A DNA stretch of 64,000 bases from CAIWHR01 sp039931775 (GTDB lineage: Bacteria; Pseudomonadota; Gammaproteobacteria; Burkholderiales; Casimicrobiaceae), in assembly GCA_039931775.1 (NCBI GenBank), contig JBDTRG010000129.1, positions 62,001 through 126,000 of the forward strand, given 5' to 3'. Every line of letters starts with the position of its first letter. Within the stretch, counting starts at the first letter, position 1. Both the position numbers and the translations under genes were made by a program. Below the pieces are notes generated by a model that was given only the letters and a program-made list of their open reading frames with translations, ran no database searches and was not told the origin of the DNA. Positions 8,077 through 15,947 of this stretch are shown in pieces.

Positions 8077-9537
8077 AGCGAGCGGTCCGTCGCGTCGGGT
8101 AAAACTGCGCCGCGCGGCGACGTCGCTCACATGCCGGGGTGGCGGCGTGTCCTCGAAAGTGTCGTCCGGCGCGGAGCCGTCGAGACAGGGCCCGAGGCCC
8201 CTAAGCCAGTACCAGGGGGCACCCCCGGCCGCATACGGAACGACACGATTTGCACGCCAGCGTTCACCGAGGTCGACCAGATCATCGGCATCGCACATGA
8301 TTCGCTGGCGCTCACCCCAGCACGCCTCCGGAACGAACGGAAGGTAGCGGGTCACCGACGAGAAAACATACTGCACGGGATACATGGCGAACCCACGATA
8401 GCCTCCAAAGACCGTGTCGACCGGACCGTAACGCGCCCTCGCCTGCGCTGCCATGTCCTTTACGTTGCCGGCCCAGTCCAGCCCGGCGTCGGCTACTGCG
8501 GCCACGCGATGCCCCCCAACCTCGACTACATACGTCGTGCCCTGGTTGCGGACTTCGGGGTGAAGCGTCTCGCCGATCGTCGGCTGCTCGCCGTAGAACG
8601 GCAGTGCGACGACGCGCATCGCGCCAATTCTGAAGTCACTCCAATCCTCGACCGCGTGCACTGAGCGAAAACCCAGCTCCCGCAACCGGGCGGCCATGTC
8701 GATCGCGAGAACCGACTCGCGGCGAACCGCGGACACGAATATGGGCGTGTCGGCACCGCAACGCAGCAGGGTGCCAACGTCGTAGTGGTCGGGATGCGAA
8801 TGCGTTATCAGAATCGCGTCCGGACGCCCCAACTCCTGAAGCGAAAGCGGCTGCCAGTCACGCGGATACAGGGTGGAAGCAGGCAGCAAAAAGGGATCGA
8901 TGAGCAACTGCCGATCCCCGTCGCTGACGCACAACGTCGCGTGGCCGACGTAGGTGATACCGGGTCGTCGAGTGACGGTCGGCAAGCGATCGATCGGGCA
9001 TAGCGCACCCTCGGCCGCCAGCGCATCCCAGAGTCCGCGAGCGGCCCCGATACGGGGCGGCTCCGCGCCTTGCTGCCAGTCCCCGAGATACGAAGCCAAG
9101 TCGGCGCAGACCGCCCTCGGTACGGGAATGCGTGCCGTCACGTCGCCGAGGTTCCGCACGACCAGGAGTTGCGCAGGCTTTACGAGCACCGGGTCGGGAT
9201 AGAGCCACTCGTCGCGCAGGCGGCCCGGCGTCCCGCGGATACCTTCAAGGCACTGCGGAACCACGCGCTTCAGAATTGCGGCGGCGTCGCGCACCAGGCG
9301 CGGGAGGCCGTACTTCTCCCGGTATTCGGACAACACCGCAAAGCGTGCACGCAGTTCGGTGTCGCAGCGCTCCGAGACGGTGCTGCCGAATTCGGTTTCA
9401 TCGTGATAATTGACCCGCAACGCAATATGCGGGCTGAGCGCCCGCCTCGCTGCGGGAACCATCGCGGCACGCTTCGTCGCCGCCTTGGCCACGCGCTCGG
9501 CCGGCAACGAGCGAGGCGGAATTGCTTGCCGATTCAT
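8026..9537 (-). CDS. Second metallo-beta-lactamase-fold hydrolase with an N-terminal helical/winged-helix-like domain
   Basis: About 503 residues. The C-terminal 300 form an MBL fold: ITYVGHATLCVSDGDRQLLI, then the metal motif LITHSHPDHYD and a conserved Asp in VADAGLDWAG. The first 200 residues are a separate region containing ARIPVPRAVCADLASYL and GLWDALAAEGALC, a pattern reminiscent of the winged-helix leader-binding elements of RiPP enzymes; this is only a resemblance. ATG 9537 lies 19 bases after the LanB stop, and the longer frame overlapping LanB is less likely. It is not a close copy of the MBL at 2404. Role unknown: peptide or ester hydrolysis on the RiPP is possible. Confidence 0.72.
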   Translation of the reverse strand: MNRQAIPPRSLPAERVAKAATKRAAMVPAARRALSPHIALRVNYHDETEFGSTVSERCDTELRARFAVLSEYREKYGLPRLVRDAAAILKRVVPQCLEGIRGTPGRLRDEWLYPDPVLVKPAQLLVVRNLGDVTARIPVPRAVCADLASYLGDWQQGAEPPRIGAARGLWDALAAEGALCPIDRLPTVTRRPGITYVGHATLCVSDGDRQLLIDPFLLPASTLYPRDWQPLSLQELGRPDAILITHSHPDHYDVGTLLRCGADTPIFVSAVRRESVLAIDMAARLRELGFRSVHAVEDWSDFRIGAMRVVALPFYGEQPTIGETLHPEVRNQGTTYVVEVGGHRVAAVADAGLDWAGNVKDMAAQARARYGPVDTVFGGYRGFAMYPVQYVFSSVTRYLPFVPEACWGERQRIMCDADDLVDLGERWRANRVVPYAAGGAPWYWLRGLGPCLDGSAPDDTFEDTPPPRHVSDVAARRSFTRRDGPLASPLDVLTLRVGDCLPL

Positions 9538-9556
9538 GCTGGCGGATTTGATCGAG

Positions 9557-11854
9557 TCACGTGGCGGATGCCGAGAACTGCCTGGCGAACGGCAGCGCAA
9601 GCTCTGCGACGTGGGTCCCGTGTCCGGGGACTCGCAATCCATGGTCGGCGCTTGCTTCCTCAATCACGATGAATGGCGTCTCGATACCGATGCCCTTGAA
9701 GAAAGCCTCTACCGCGATCGGACTGTCGCGGTGTATTCGCATGCCCTCACCGGTTCCGGCGGAAACCCGCAGATGCTCGGGCCAGCCAAGTTCGTGCGCG
9801 TATTGCTGCCACGCACGGAATCGCTCGCTTCCGCGGGTGCGCAACAGGTGCGGCAGATATTCCGTGAGCACCGAGCGGCGGCCGCGCAAGACGGCACCGT
9901 GCGGGAGCATAACCCGGGGTGCAAAGCGCGGGTTCGCCACCTCGGATGCCGTCGGTATGTCGACCGCCCGCTGCCGTCGGCTCGGGAATTCATGGAATCC
10001 GGTACAAAGCAGCAATTGCGATAGTGGGTCGTCCGCGCGCATATTCGCGACGCCCAGGGTCAGCACTGCCCATGGCCGCTTTGCACCGGCAAGCTCGAGC
10101 ACGAGCCGGCCAGTCGGCGGATGCACGCGGATCTTCGCTCCGACGAGCGACAGGCTGTCGGAACCCGCGCCCCACGGATCCAGTGCATCGCCTAGCAGGG
10201 AAGGACGCGCCAACGCGTTCGGATTGGCTTCGAACGGTGCGTGCAGCTCGGCCAGGGAGATACCGGTATTTGCAACGGTTAACGCGAACTCGGCGCGAAT
10301 CCATTCGTTCAGGCTCGAATCATCGAGGAGGTCGCTGAAGCGCGCGCTGGCCATGGTGGGCAGGTCGCTGACGCTCCGGGCGCTGATCCTGGCACCCTGA
10401 GACAGTCCGACGACGAAGCAGCCTAGCGGTGATGCGGCGTGCTGCGCGTGCTGCGGGGACTGCGCGTGCGGCGCCAGGACCACCTCCTCCCCTGGCGTGG
10501 CGAGGCAAGCCTCCCAATGGCGTATGCGCGACGCGAGAGCGGACTCCGGCACCTCGTCTGGATTCGGCCAGGATAGGCAGAATGCGCTGGATTCCTGAGC
10601 GACCAGGTGAGTTGCCTCGGCGATGGGTACTCCATCGGACATCCGACGAGCGAGCTTCGACCTCATCAGCTCACGCTCTGCGCTCGCCGGGCTTGCCCCC
10701 CGCAACCACGCAAACTCATAGTCGTGAAGCGCGCTCAAGATCGTGCGCCAATACGTCTCATCGAGCGTGACACGCCAGGGCAGGTGCAGGTCGCAGCGCA
10801 GAACATGGCCGGCGCCGATACTCCCGGAGAGTCCGTAGGCATCTGCCAATGAAGTTATGCAGTCTCGTGATCGCTCCAACCGAGCGACGAACTCTTCCGG
10901 AGGGATGGTTTCCGCATCGAACGAAAGCGCTTCACAATGATCTTCGAGCTCTCGAACGGTCTGTTCCCATGATTTTCGCTCGCCAACTCTCAGATCGTCT
11001 GCCGCGCGACGCAACGCCATCCCGGGTGTTTCGAACTTCGTGGGAAGGTCCATCCCACCAACCAATATGCCTTCCTCGGCCAGAGCGTCCAGCAATTTCG
11101 GCAGAGCGGATCGCGAACCGCCTGGCCATGACTCGCGTTGCAAGACTTCGAGTGCCAATCGATCAAGAGGCATCGGAGGAAGGTCGGCCAGAATCGGCAG
11201 CACCATCGACAGGTCGCCACTCGCATCCACAGCCCGATGAGCGAGCCCGCCTTCGGCGGGGCGACCGAAGTAGAGCCATCCTCCGTCAGCGTCGGGGCAG
11301 ACTGTGGCATTGAGGCGCCAGCGCGCGTTGCTACGGTATTCCGGCCGCGCGGCCAGCCCGCGGATGAGCGTCTGGAACGGTCGTAGATCGGGCACGAACG
11401 CATAGCGCGGAGCCGCTCTTTCCACTCGCGTGCGCTCTCCCCATCGGAGCTCGGTAACGCCGGCCCAGAGGCCATGCGGCGTGGCGCGGCCCGCCGCACG
11501 GGCCAGATAGCGGTACAACGTGTGCTCGGCGATCCGCATCGCGCGGTTCCGCGGACCGCCGCGGCGGGCGGATGCGGCAAGGACGCGAGCGTGGGCTGAA
11601 GGGCTCGCCAGCGCCAGAGCCTTGCTGAACCGAGGGTCCTCGGCGGTGACTCCCCACAGATATTCGCGCTCGCGCGCGAGCGTGCGCTCGTAGTCCTGTT
11701 CGAACTCGGCGTTTCGAGCATGCCCTGCCGCTTCATGCCGAAGGCGGTCGCCAAGTTGCAAATCGCCGAAACCGGCCAAACAAGAGACCGGCCAGGCCGC
11801 CGCTCGGAGTACCCCTGCCGGCGCCAGCCTGAAAGAATCGTTGACGCCGGTCAC
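9557..11854 (-). CDS. Lantibiotic dehydratase, N-terminal glutamylation part (split LanB)
   Basis: A 765-residue protein with the LanB N-terminal domain. The segment YLARAAGRATPHGLWAGV near residue 120 is the classic R-x-TPfGl(f/w)aGv signature. These enzymes transfer glutamate from glutamyl-tRNA to Ser/Thr side chains of the precursor. The elimination domain is missing here and is supplied by 7153-8076, as in thiopeptide and other TOMM pathways. The GTG start has only a weak ribosome site. It sits between the small TfuA-C-like gene (13 bases upstream) and the second MBL gene, in the operon that carries the precursors. Confidence 0.85.
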   Translation of the reverse strand: MTGVNDSFRLAPAGVLRAAAWPVSCLAGFGDLQLGDRLRHEAAGHARNAEFEQDYERTLAREREYLWGVTAEDPRFSKALALASPSAHARVLAASARRGGPRNRAMRIAEHTLYRYLARAAGRATPHGLWAGVTELRWGERTRVERAAPRYAFVPDLRPFQTLIRGLAARPEYRSNARWRLNATVCPDADGGWLYFGRPAEGGLAHRAVDASGDLSMVLPILADLPPMPLDRLALEVLQRESWPGGSRSALPKLLDALAEEGILVGGMDLPTKFETPGMALRRAADDLRVGERKSWEQTVRELEDHCEALSFDAETIPPEEFVARLERSRDCITSLADAYGLSGSIGAGHVLRCDLHLPWRVTLDETYWRTILSALHDYEFAWLRGASPASAERELMRSKLARRMSDGVPIAEATHLVAQESSAFCLSWPNPDEVPESALASRIRHWEACLATPGEEVVLAPHAQSPQHAQHAASPLGCFVVGLSQGARISARSVSDLPTMASARFSDLLDDSSLNEWIRAEFALTVANTGISLAELHAPFEANPNALARPSLLGDALDPWGAGSDSLSLVGAKIRVHPPTGRLVLELAGAKRPWAVLTLGVANMRADDPLSQLLLCTGFHEFPSRRQRAVDIPTASEVANPRFAPRVMLPHGAVLRGRRSVLTEYLPHLLRTRGSERFRAWQQYAHELGWPEHLRVSAGTGEGMRIHRDSPIAVEAFFKGIGIETPFIVIEEASADHGLRVPGHGTHVAELALPFARQFSASAT

Positions 11855-11867
11855 CCGCGCACTAGGT

Positions 11868-12260
11868 TCATCCCGCCAATGTGCGGGTACGCGCCCCCAT
11901 CAGGCGCCGATGCAGCTCGACCCGCGGCACCAGTCGTTCCCGGTGATGGGCTTCCACGGTGAGGACAGCCGCGAAATCTGTCATCACGGTGTTGAAGTCC
12001 TCCTCGCTGAGGCCGGTTCCGGCCAGCCAAGTGGATGCCGCATCGTCGTCGAGCAGTTCCAGATCGCGGAAGAACTCGGCGCGCACCGCCTGCACCCGCA
12101 CGGGGGGCAGGTCAATCCCGAGGCGCACAAGCTCGCACCGCGCCAAATCGGCGAGGAGTACCTTCTTTTCGACCACGCTGTCGTTTCCGCCGGGCCTGAC
12201 GAGGACGGCAATATCCGAATTGCATGCAGGCGATGCCTGCATCGTTCCTACCATGGGCAC
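11868..12260 (-). CDS. Small RiPP-cluster protein resembling the C-terminal helical domain of TfuA
   Basis: About 130 residues, no named family recognised. The pattern LLADLARCELVRLGI, then VRAEFFRDLELLDDDAA, then TWLAGTGLSEEDFNTVM lines up by eye with TfuA residues around DARRRGL, QSAFDEFCRHRGL and EWLRAAELDMETLIRLV in the same cluster: the same spacing of hydrophobics, one Trp and an acidic (S/D)xx(D/T)(F/L) turn. It may be a detached copy of that domain, perhaps a peptide- or partner-binding module. The frame opens with GTG 12260, overlapping the precursor stop by 13 bases; ATG codons at 12254 and 12242 are alternative starts. Immediately followed by LanB. Confidence 0.6.
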   Translation of the reverse strand: MPMVGTMQASPACNSDIAVLVRPGGNDSVVEKKVLLADLARCELVRLGIDLPPVRVQAVRAEFFRDLELLDDDAASTWLAGTGLSEEDFNTVMTDFAAVLTVEAHHRERLVPRVELHRRLMGARTRTLAG

Positions 12261-12619
12261 ATCACGGTGCTCATTTGCTTGCTTCCAATTTTCGCGGCCA
12301 GGGATGTCGAAGCGAACGACCCCCCAATATTCACCACGAGGGCAGAGCTGGAATATGTCGCGCCGCCGACAGCTGAGTCGAGTTGCTTTTCCGAAAGCTC
12401 CCCCGCTGCACCGTCTCGCTCCAGCTTCGCCTGGCTGTTTTTCATGACTGCTTTTGCTTCGTCCAACGTGAAGTCAAAACCGGCCGCGTTACCGGCCTTT
12501 AGCGCGATTGCGCCGTACTCTTCCTCGCTCTTGGTGGCCTTAAGCTTCGCGACTACGTCCGCCCCCGCGGGACTCGGCAGATACGTTTCGTAGAAATCCA
12601 CATATGCTTTTTGTGACAT
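12248..12619 (-). CDS. RiPP precursor peptide 1, Nif11-like leader with a Ser/Thr-rich core
   Basis: 123 residues. The 86-residue leader is Nif11-like (GNAAGFDFTLDEAKAVM at about 43-59) and ends in a double-glycine site GELSEKQLDSAVGG. The 37-residue core begins ATYSSSALVVNIGG and ends STVMCPW: rich in Ser and Thr (dehydration or azoline targets), one Cys, and a single Trp as the last residue (possible halogenase target). The start is ATG 12619, just after a GGAGGT ribosome site; the ATG four codons earlier lies inside that site. The leader is 74/86 identical to precursor 2. Only leader plus core is seen, and the cleavage site is inferred from the GG motif. Confidence 0.85.
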   Translation of the reverse strand: MSQKAYVDFYETYLPSPAGADVVAKLKATKSEEEYGAIALKAGNAAGFDFTLDEAKAVMKNSQAKLERDGAAGELSEKQLDSAVGGATYSSSALVVNIGGSFASTSLAAKIGSKQMSTVMCPW

Positions 12620-13055
12620 AGCGACCTCCATCGTTTGCGCAAAGTTGAAATGCCGGCTTAGCCGAGTACCAAATCACAATGGACCCGAGTGAAGGCAAAT
12701 GCAATGCGGTGGTCCAACTTGTACTGGCTCGATGATCTTAGTGCGCTGGCATCAAAAGGGCAAGCGAGGATTCGCCGGACGGGGATCTCAGATCATCGGA
12801 CCGGGCGATTGGACGTTGCCGGCATGCCGGGGGAACTCCCCTTGAGCGGGCCGGCGACATTGCGCTCCCCGAACGATGACGCGGCGCAACAATCCAGCCC
12901 GGCAGGGCGAAACCATAACCTCCGCTCTGCGAGAAGCCGATCGATCAGATCACTCAATGCGGCTCTGAGCGCGGAGCGTCTTTCGGGGGGTAGGCTGACA
13001 CGTTTGGCGAGGCTGCCCAGCAAGGTATCCACGTCCATCGGATCCGCCGGTAACG
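12350..13055. repeat. Tandem duplication, copy B (precursor 1 leader plus radical SAM 3' fragment)
   Basis: This segment repeats 13138-13853 with scattered substitutions and small indels (for example copy A has nine extra bases near 13555). The unit holds a precursor leader gene, its upstream region and the last roughly 260 bases of the radical SAM gene. Copies diverge sharply at the precursor core on one side and at 13055/13853 on the other. Offset is 788-797 bases. Confidence 0.88.
12793..13055 (-). pseudogene. Duplicated 3' fragment of the B12 radical SAM gene
   Basis: An 81-residue open frame (MDVDTLLGSLAKRVSLPP onward) that matches the C-terminus of the radical SAM protein at 13590-15791 almost residue for residue, including the terminal RPVR. 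It lacks every catalytic part. It is a by-product of the tandem duplication that also copied the precursor gene. No ribosome site is apparent, so it is unlikely to be made as a protein. Confidence 0.85.
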
Positions 13056-13119
13056 GCGCCCGATGCCATCGTGCATTACGGTGATCTGTCCGGCATCTCG
13101 GTCGAAGTAGAGATCACAA

Positions 13120-13407
13120 TTACCTGCGGCGAAGGAGGTACGTGGCGACGCCGCCGACGGTTGCGTCGAGTTGCCTTTCCGAAAGCTCTCCGGCTGCACC
13201 CTCTCGCTCCAGCGTCGCCTGGCTGTTTTTCATGACTGCTTTTGCTTCGTCCGCCGTGAAGTCAAAACCGGCCGCGTTACCAGCCTTTAGCACGATTGCG
13301 TCGTACTCTTCGTCGCTCTTGGTCGCCTTGAGCTTCGCAACTAAGTCCGCCCCCGCGGAACTCGGCAGATACGTTTCGTGGAAATCCACATATGCTTTTT
13401 GTGACAT
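13120..13407 (-). CDS. RiPP precursor peptide 2, Nif11-like leader with a very short core
   Basis: 95 residues. The 86-residue leader has the same Nif11-like layout (GFDFTADEAKAVM) and ends GELSERQLDATVGG, but only VATYLLRRR follows before the stop. It starts at ATG 13407 after the same GGAGGT site as precursor 1. A one-base frame difference just after the GG would instead give a longer reading containing FAAGNCDLYFDRDAGQITV, so the core may be frameshifted. Lies directly downstream of the radical SAM gene. Either a genuinely short arginine-tailed core or a decayed precursor. Confidence 0.75.
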   Translation of the reverse strand: MSQKAYVDFHETYLPSSAGADLVAKLKATKSDEEYDAIVLKAGNAAGFDFTADEAKAVMKNSQATLEREGAAGELSERQLDATVGGVATYLLRRR

Positions 13408-13853
13408 GGCGACCTCCATCGTTTGCGCAAAGTTGAAGTGCGGCTGAGCCGAGTACCAGATCACAATGGACCCGAGTGAAGGCAAGTGCAATGGGGCGGT
13501 CCAACTTGTACTGGCTCGATGATCTTAGTGCGCTGGCACCAAATCGGCAAGCCACGATCCGCCACGATTCGCCGGACGGGGATCCCAGTTCATCGGACCG
13601 GGCGAATGGACGTTGCCGGCATGCCGCGGAAACTCCCCTTGAGCAGGCCGGCGACATTGCGCTCCCCGAACGATGACGCGGCGCAACAATCCAGCCCGGC
13701 AGGGCGAAACCATAACCTCCGCTCTGCGAGAAGCCGATCGATCAGATCACTCAATGCGGCTCTGAGCGCGGAGCGTCTTTCGGGGGGTAGGCTGACACGT
13801 TTGGCGAGGCTGCCCAGCAAGGTATCCACGTCCATCGGATCCGCCGGTAACGG
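13138..13853. repeat. Tandem duplication, copy A (precursor 2 leader plus genuine radical SAM 3' end)
   Basis: Partner of 12350-13055. It contains the real end of the radical SAM gene, the spacer and the precursor 2 leader. The 82 bases between the units (13056-13137) hold the precursor 2 core tail and match nothing in the core of precursor 1, so leaders were kept while cores differ. Confidence 0.88.
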
Positions 13854-15791
13854 CTCGAGGACCGCCTGGGCAACCTCGTCATCGCTGAGCGCGCCGATTG
13901 GAATCCAAGGGCGAAACTCAGGCTCGCCAGCCGCGCCCCGGCGCGCCTGGGACGCCCAGGCAAGATGAAACCGCTGCGGGTCACCCGGGGAGGGAAGCGC
14001 CGTACGAAAATTGAAGGGCCGCGTGTCGAAATGATCCGCATAGAGAACCGCGTACTCCTCGAACCCGGGCCAGTGCTGTTCTGGATAGAGTCGAGATCCC
14101 CGGAAAGTAGTGTGCAGCGTCGTGTTGAATTCTGAAATCAGATTTGCCACGTCATCCTGGCTCAACCCATCGCGGTTGCTCCAGCTTTTCACCGATATCG
14201 GGAAGTCCGTCGCATTGAGTGCCGGCAAATCGATGATCGCGCCGTAGGTCGCAGCGTCGTCGTAGTACGCAGTCCGGAGATCGAGACCGAACGGGTGGAT
14301 GTCGAAGCTGTTGCGCGGATGATCGAGCAGCGTTGCGTTATCCACAAAAAACGCGAGTGTCTCGCGCGCGGAAGACTCGGTTTCCTGCGGGAATCCCACG
14401 ATCGAGAACACGTGGACCCCGATGTGGGCATCGACGCAGTGACCGAGCACATCTCGCGCAACGGTCACATCGACGCCCTTGTCCATGTGATCCAGAGTGG
14501 CCTGCGAGCCGGACTCCAGGCCGAAGAACAGCTTTCGAAGTCCCATACGAAAGAGACGACGGCACACTTCCGGCGTAAAGCCCTTCTCGAAGCGCGCGTA
14601 GCCGACGAAACGCGGTTCGGCCGCTTGAACATCCGGTCTGTCTTCGATGGCGTCCGCCAGACGCATCAACAGATTTGGGGAGAGCGTCTCGTCCGTGATG
14701 ACGAAGTGCCGCGCGCCATGTGCGAGATGCAGGTTCGCCACGTCCGCGGCGATGGTTTCGGGTTTTCGGACACGGTAAGCCTTTGGGGCCACGCGGTTGA
14801 TATGCGGTATGTCACAGAACTTGCATCGATTGAAGTAGCAGCCTTTGCCCGTGAGGATCGGCAGCACCGGCAGCGGAGAAAGATAATCGTCGAGCGGAAG
14901 AAGGGAAAAATCGGGCGTCGGGAGCGCGTCGACGTCCTCGACATGAGTCGGCCCCAGCGCTGGTCGCTTGTGCGCGTCGAGCCGGATCAAATTCGGGATC
15001 GAGTTTGCCGCTCCCCGGAGGTTCGCTCCTGCAGCCAGCGCGCGGAAAGTACTCTCGCCTTCATACGGAACGATACCGTCGCAGAACACCTCGAAGAATT
15101 GGGGGCGTTCCAAAAGCTCCTTGACGAACTTTGCGTAAACCGTGCCTCCGATCAGGACCGTGTGACCATGCTCGCGGAGACGCCGCGCCAGCGTCAGGCC
15201 GGGAATGATCTGCTGTCCGTTCAGAATGGAGACGCCAACGAAATCCGGGCGATCGCAGGCCAGCGGTTTGAAGAGCCTTTCTTCCCAGAATTCGTGGAAG
15301 ACATTTGCTTCGCGATCCGCGGTGACGCGTACCAGATCGCTCATGATGGTGCGATCTATCCCGTCAACCTCGTAGGCCGCGTTGCTGATGTCGTATCGGA
15401 CTCGCGGAACCTGGGCCGATACCAAAGCCAACGCGGACCGGACGAGCGCTCTTGCCTGGTGATGCTCGTCGGGGTCGTAGAATTTTATTGAATCACGCAG
15501 GGTATTTAGTGCCCGACCTGCGCCTTGCATCACGGTTCCGGCGCTTGCCAGGACGTCGAGCAGCTGGGTGCGGTCTCGGGAGGTCAAATCCGGTTGCGCA
15601 AGCCGCGCGCGCGCTTTGCGCTCCGCTTCGACCAATACGTCAGGTTGAAGGCTCCAAAGCAGCCCTTCCAGATTGAGGTCCCGGACGGTGACCCGAACGC
15701 CATCGCGTTTCAAGCATGCGGCCAACGACGGGATGGCAAGGTGTGGCGCACGTGGATCCGCGGCAGGTGGAAAAAGCAATGCGACATGCAT
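13590..15791 (-). CDS. B12-binding radical SAM enzyme, RiPP maturation
   Basis: 733 residues. An N-terminal cobalamin-binding-like region (VGVSILNGQQIIPGLTLARR, then HTVLIGGTVYAKF) is followed by a radical SAM domain whose cluster cysteines are C318, C323 and C326 (GCYFNRCKFCDIP), a CX4CX2C variant known in 'GCYW'-type members. B12 radical SAM enzymes often methylate unactivated carbons or rearrange side chains. ATG 15791 is chosen because GGAGGAAAC precedes it; the GTG five codons earlier lies upstream of that site. First gene of the minus-strand operon that continues into the precursors, the small TfuA-like protein, LanB and an MBL protein. The last 81 codons are duplicated at 12793-13055. 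Confidence 0.82.
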   Translation of the reverse strand: MHVALLFPPAADPRAPHLAIPSLAACLKRDGVRVTVRDLNLEGLLWSLQPDVLVEAERKARARLAQPDLTSRDRTQLLDVLASAGTVMQGAGRALNTLRDSIKFYDPDEHHQARALVRSALALVSAQVPRVRYDISNAAYEVDGIDRTIMSDLVRVTADREANVFHEFWEERLFKPLACDRPDFVGVSILNGQQIIPGLTLARRLREHGHTVLIGGTVYAKFVKELLERPQFFEVFCDGIVPYEGESTFRALAAGANLRGAANSIPNLIRLDAHKRPALGPTHVEDVDALPTPDFSLLPLDDYLSPLPVLPILTGKGCYFNRCKFCDIPHINRVAPKAYRVRKPETIAADVANLHLAHGARHFVITDETLSPNLLMRLADAIEDRPDVQAAEPRFVGYARFEKGFTPEVCRRLFRMGLRKLFFGLESGSQATLDHMDKGVDVTVARDVLGHCVDAHIGVHVFSIVGFPQETESSARETLAFFVDNATLLDHPRNSFDIHPFGLDLRTAYYDDAATYGAIIDLPALNATDFPISVKSWSNRDGLSQDDVANLISEFNTTLHTTFRGSRLYPEQHWPGFEEYAVLYADHFDTRPFNFRTALPSPGDPQRFHLAWASQARRGAAGEPEFRPWIPIGALSDDEVAQAVLEPLPADPMDVDTLLGSLAKRVSLPPERRSALRAALSDLIDRLLAERRLWFRPAGLDCCAASSFGERNVAGLLKGSFRGMPATSIRPVR

Positions 15792-15947
15792 GTTTCCTCC
15801 GTTCACCAGCCATTAGGCGCAAGAGACGCTCTGCGCAAGCCCATTGTATTCCCGCGGACCACGATACCGGCCAGTCCGCCATGTACAAGCTCACGAGTTG
15901 CCACAGCCCGCAGCGGCCGCAATCAGACTCACGAGAACGTCAGTGAA

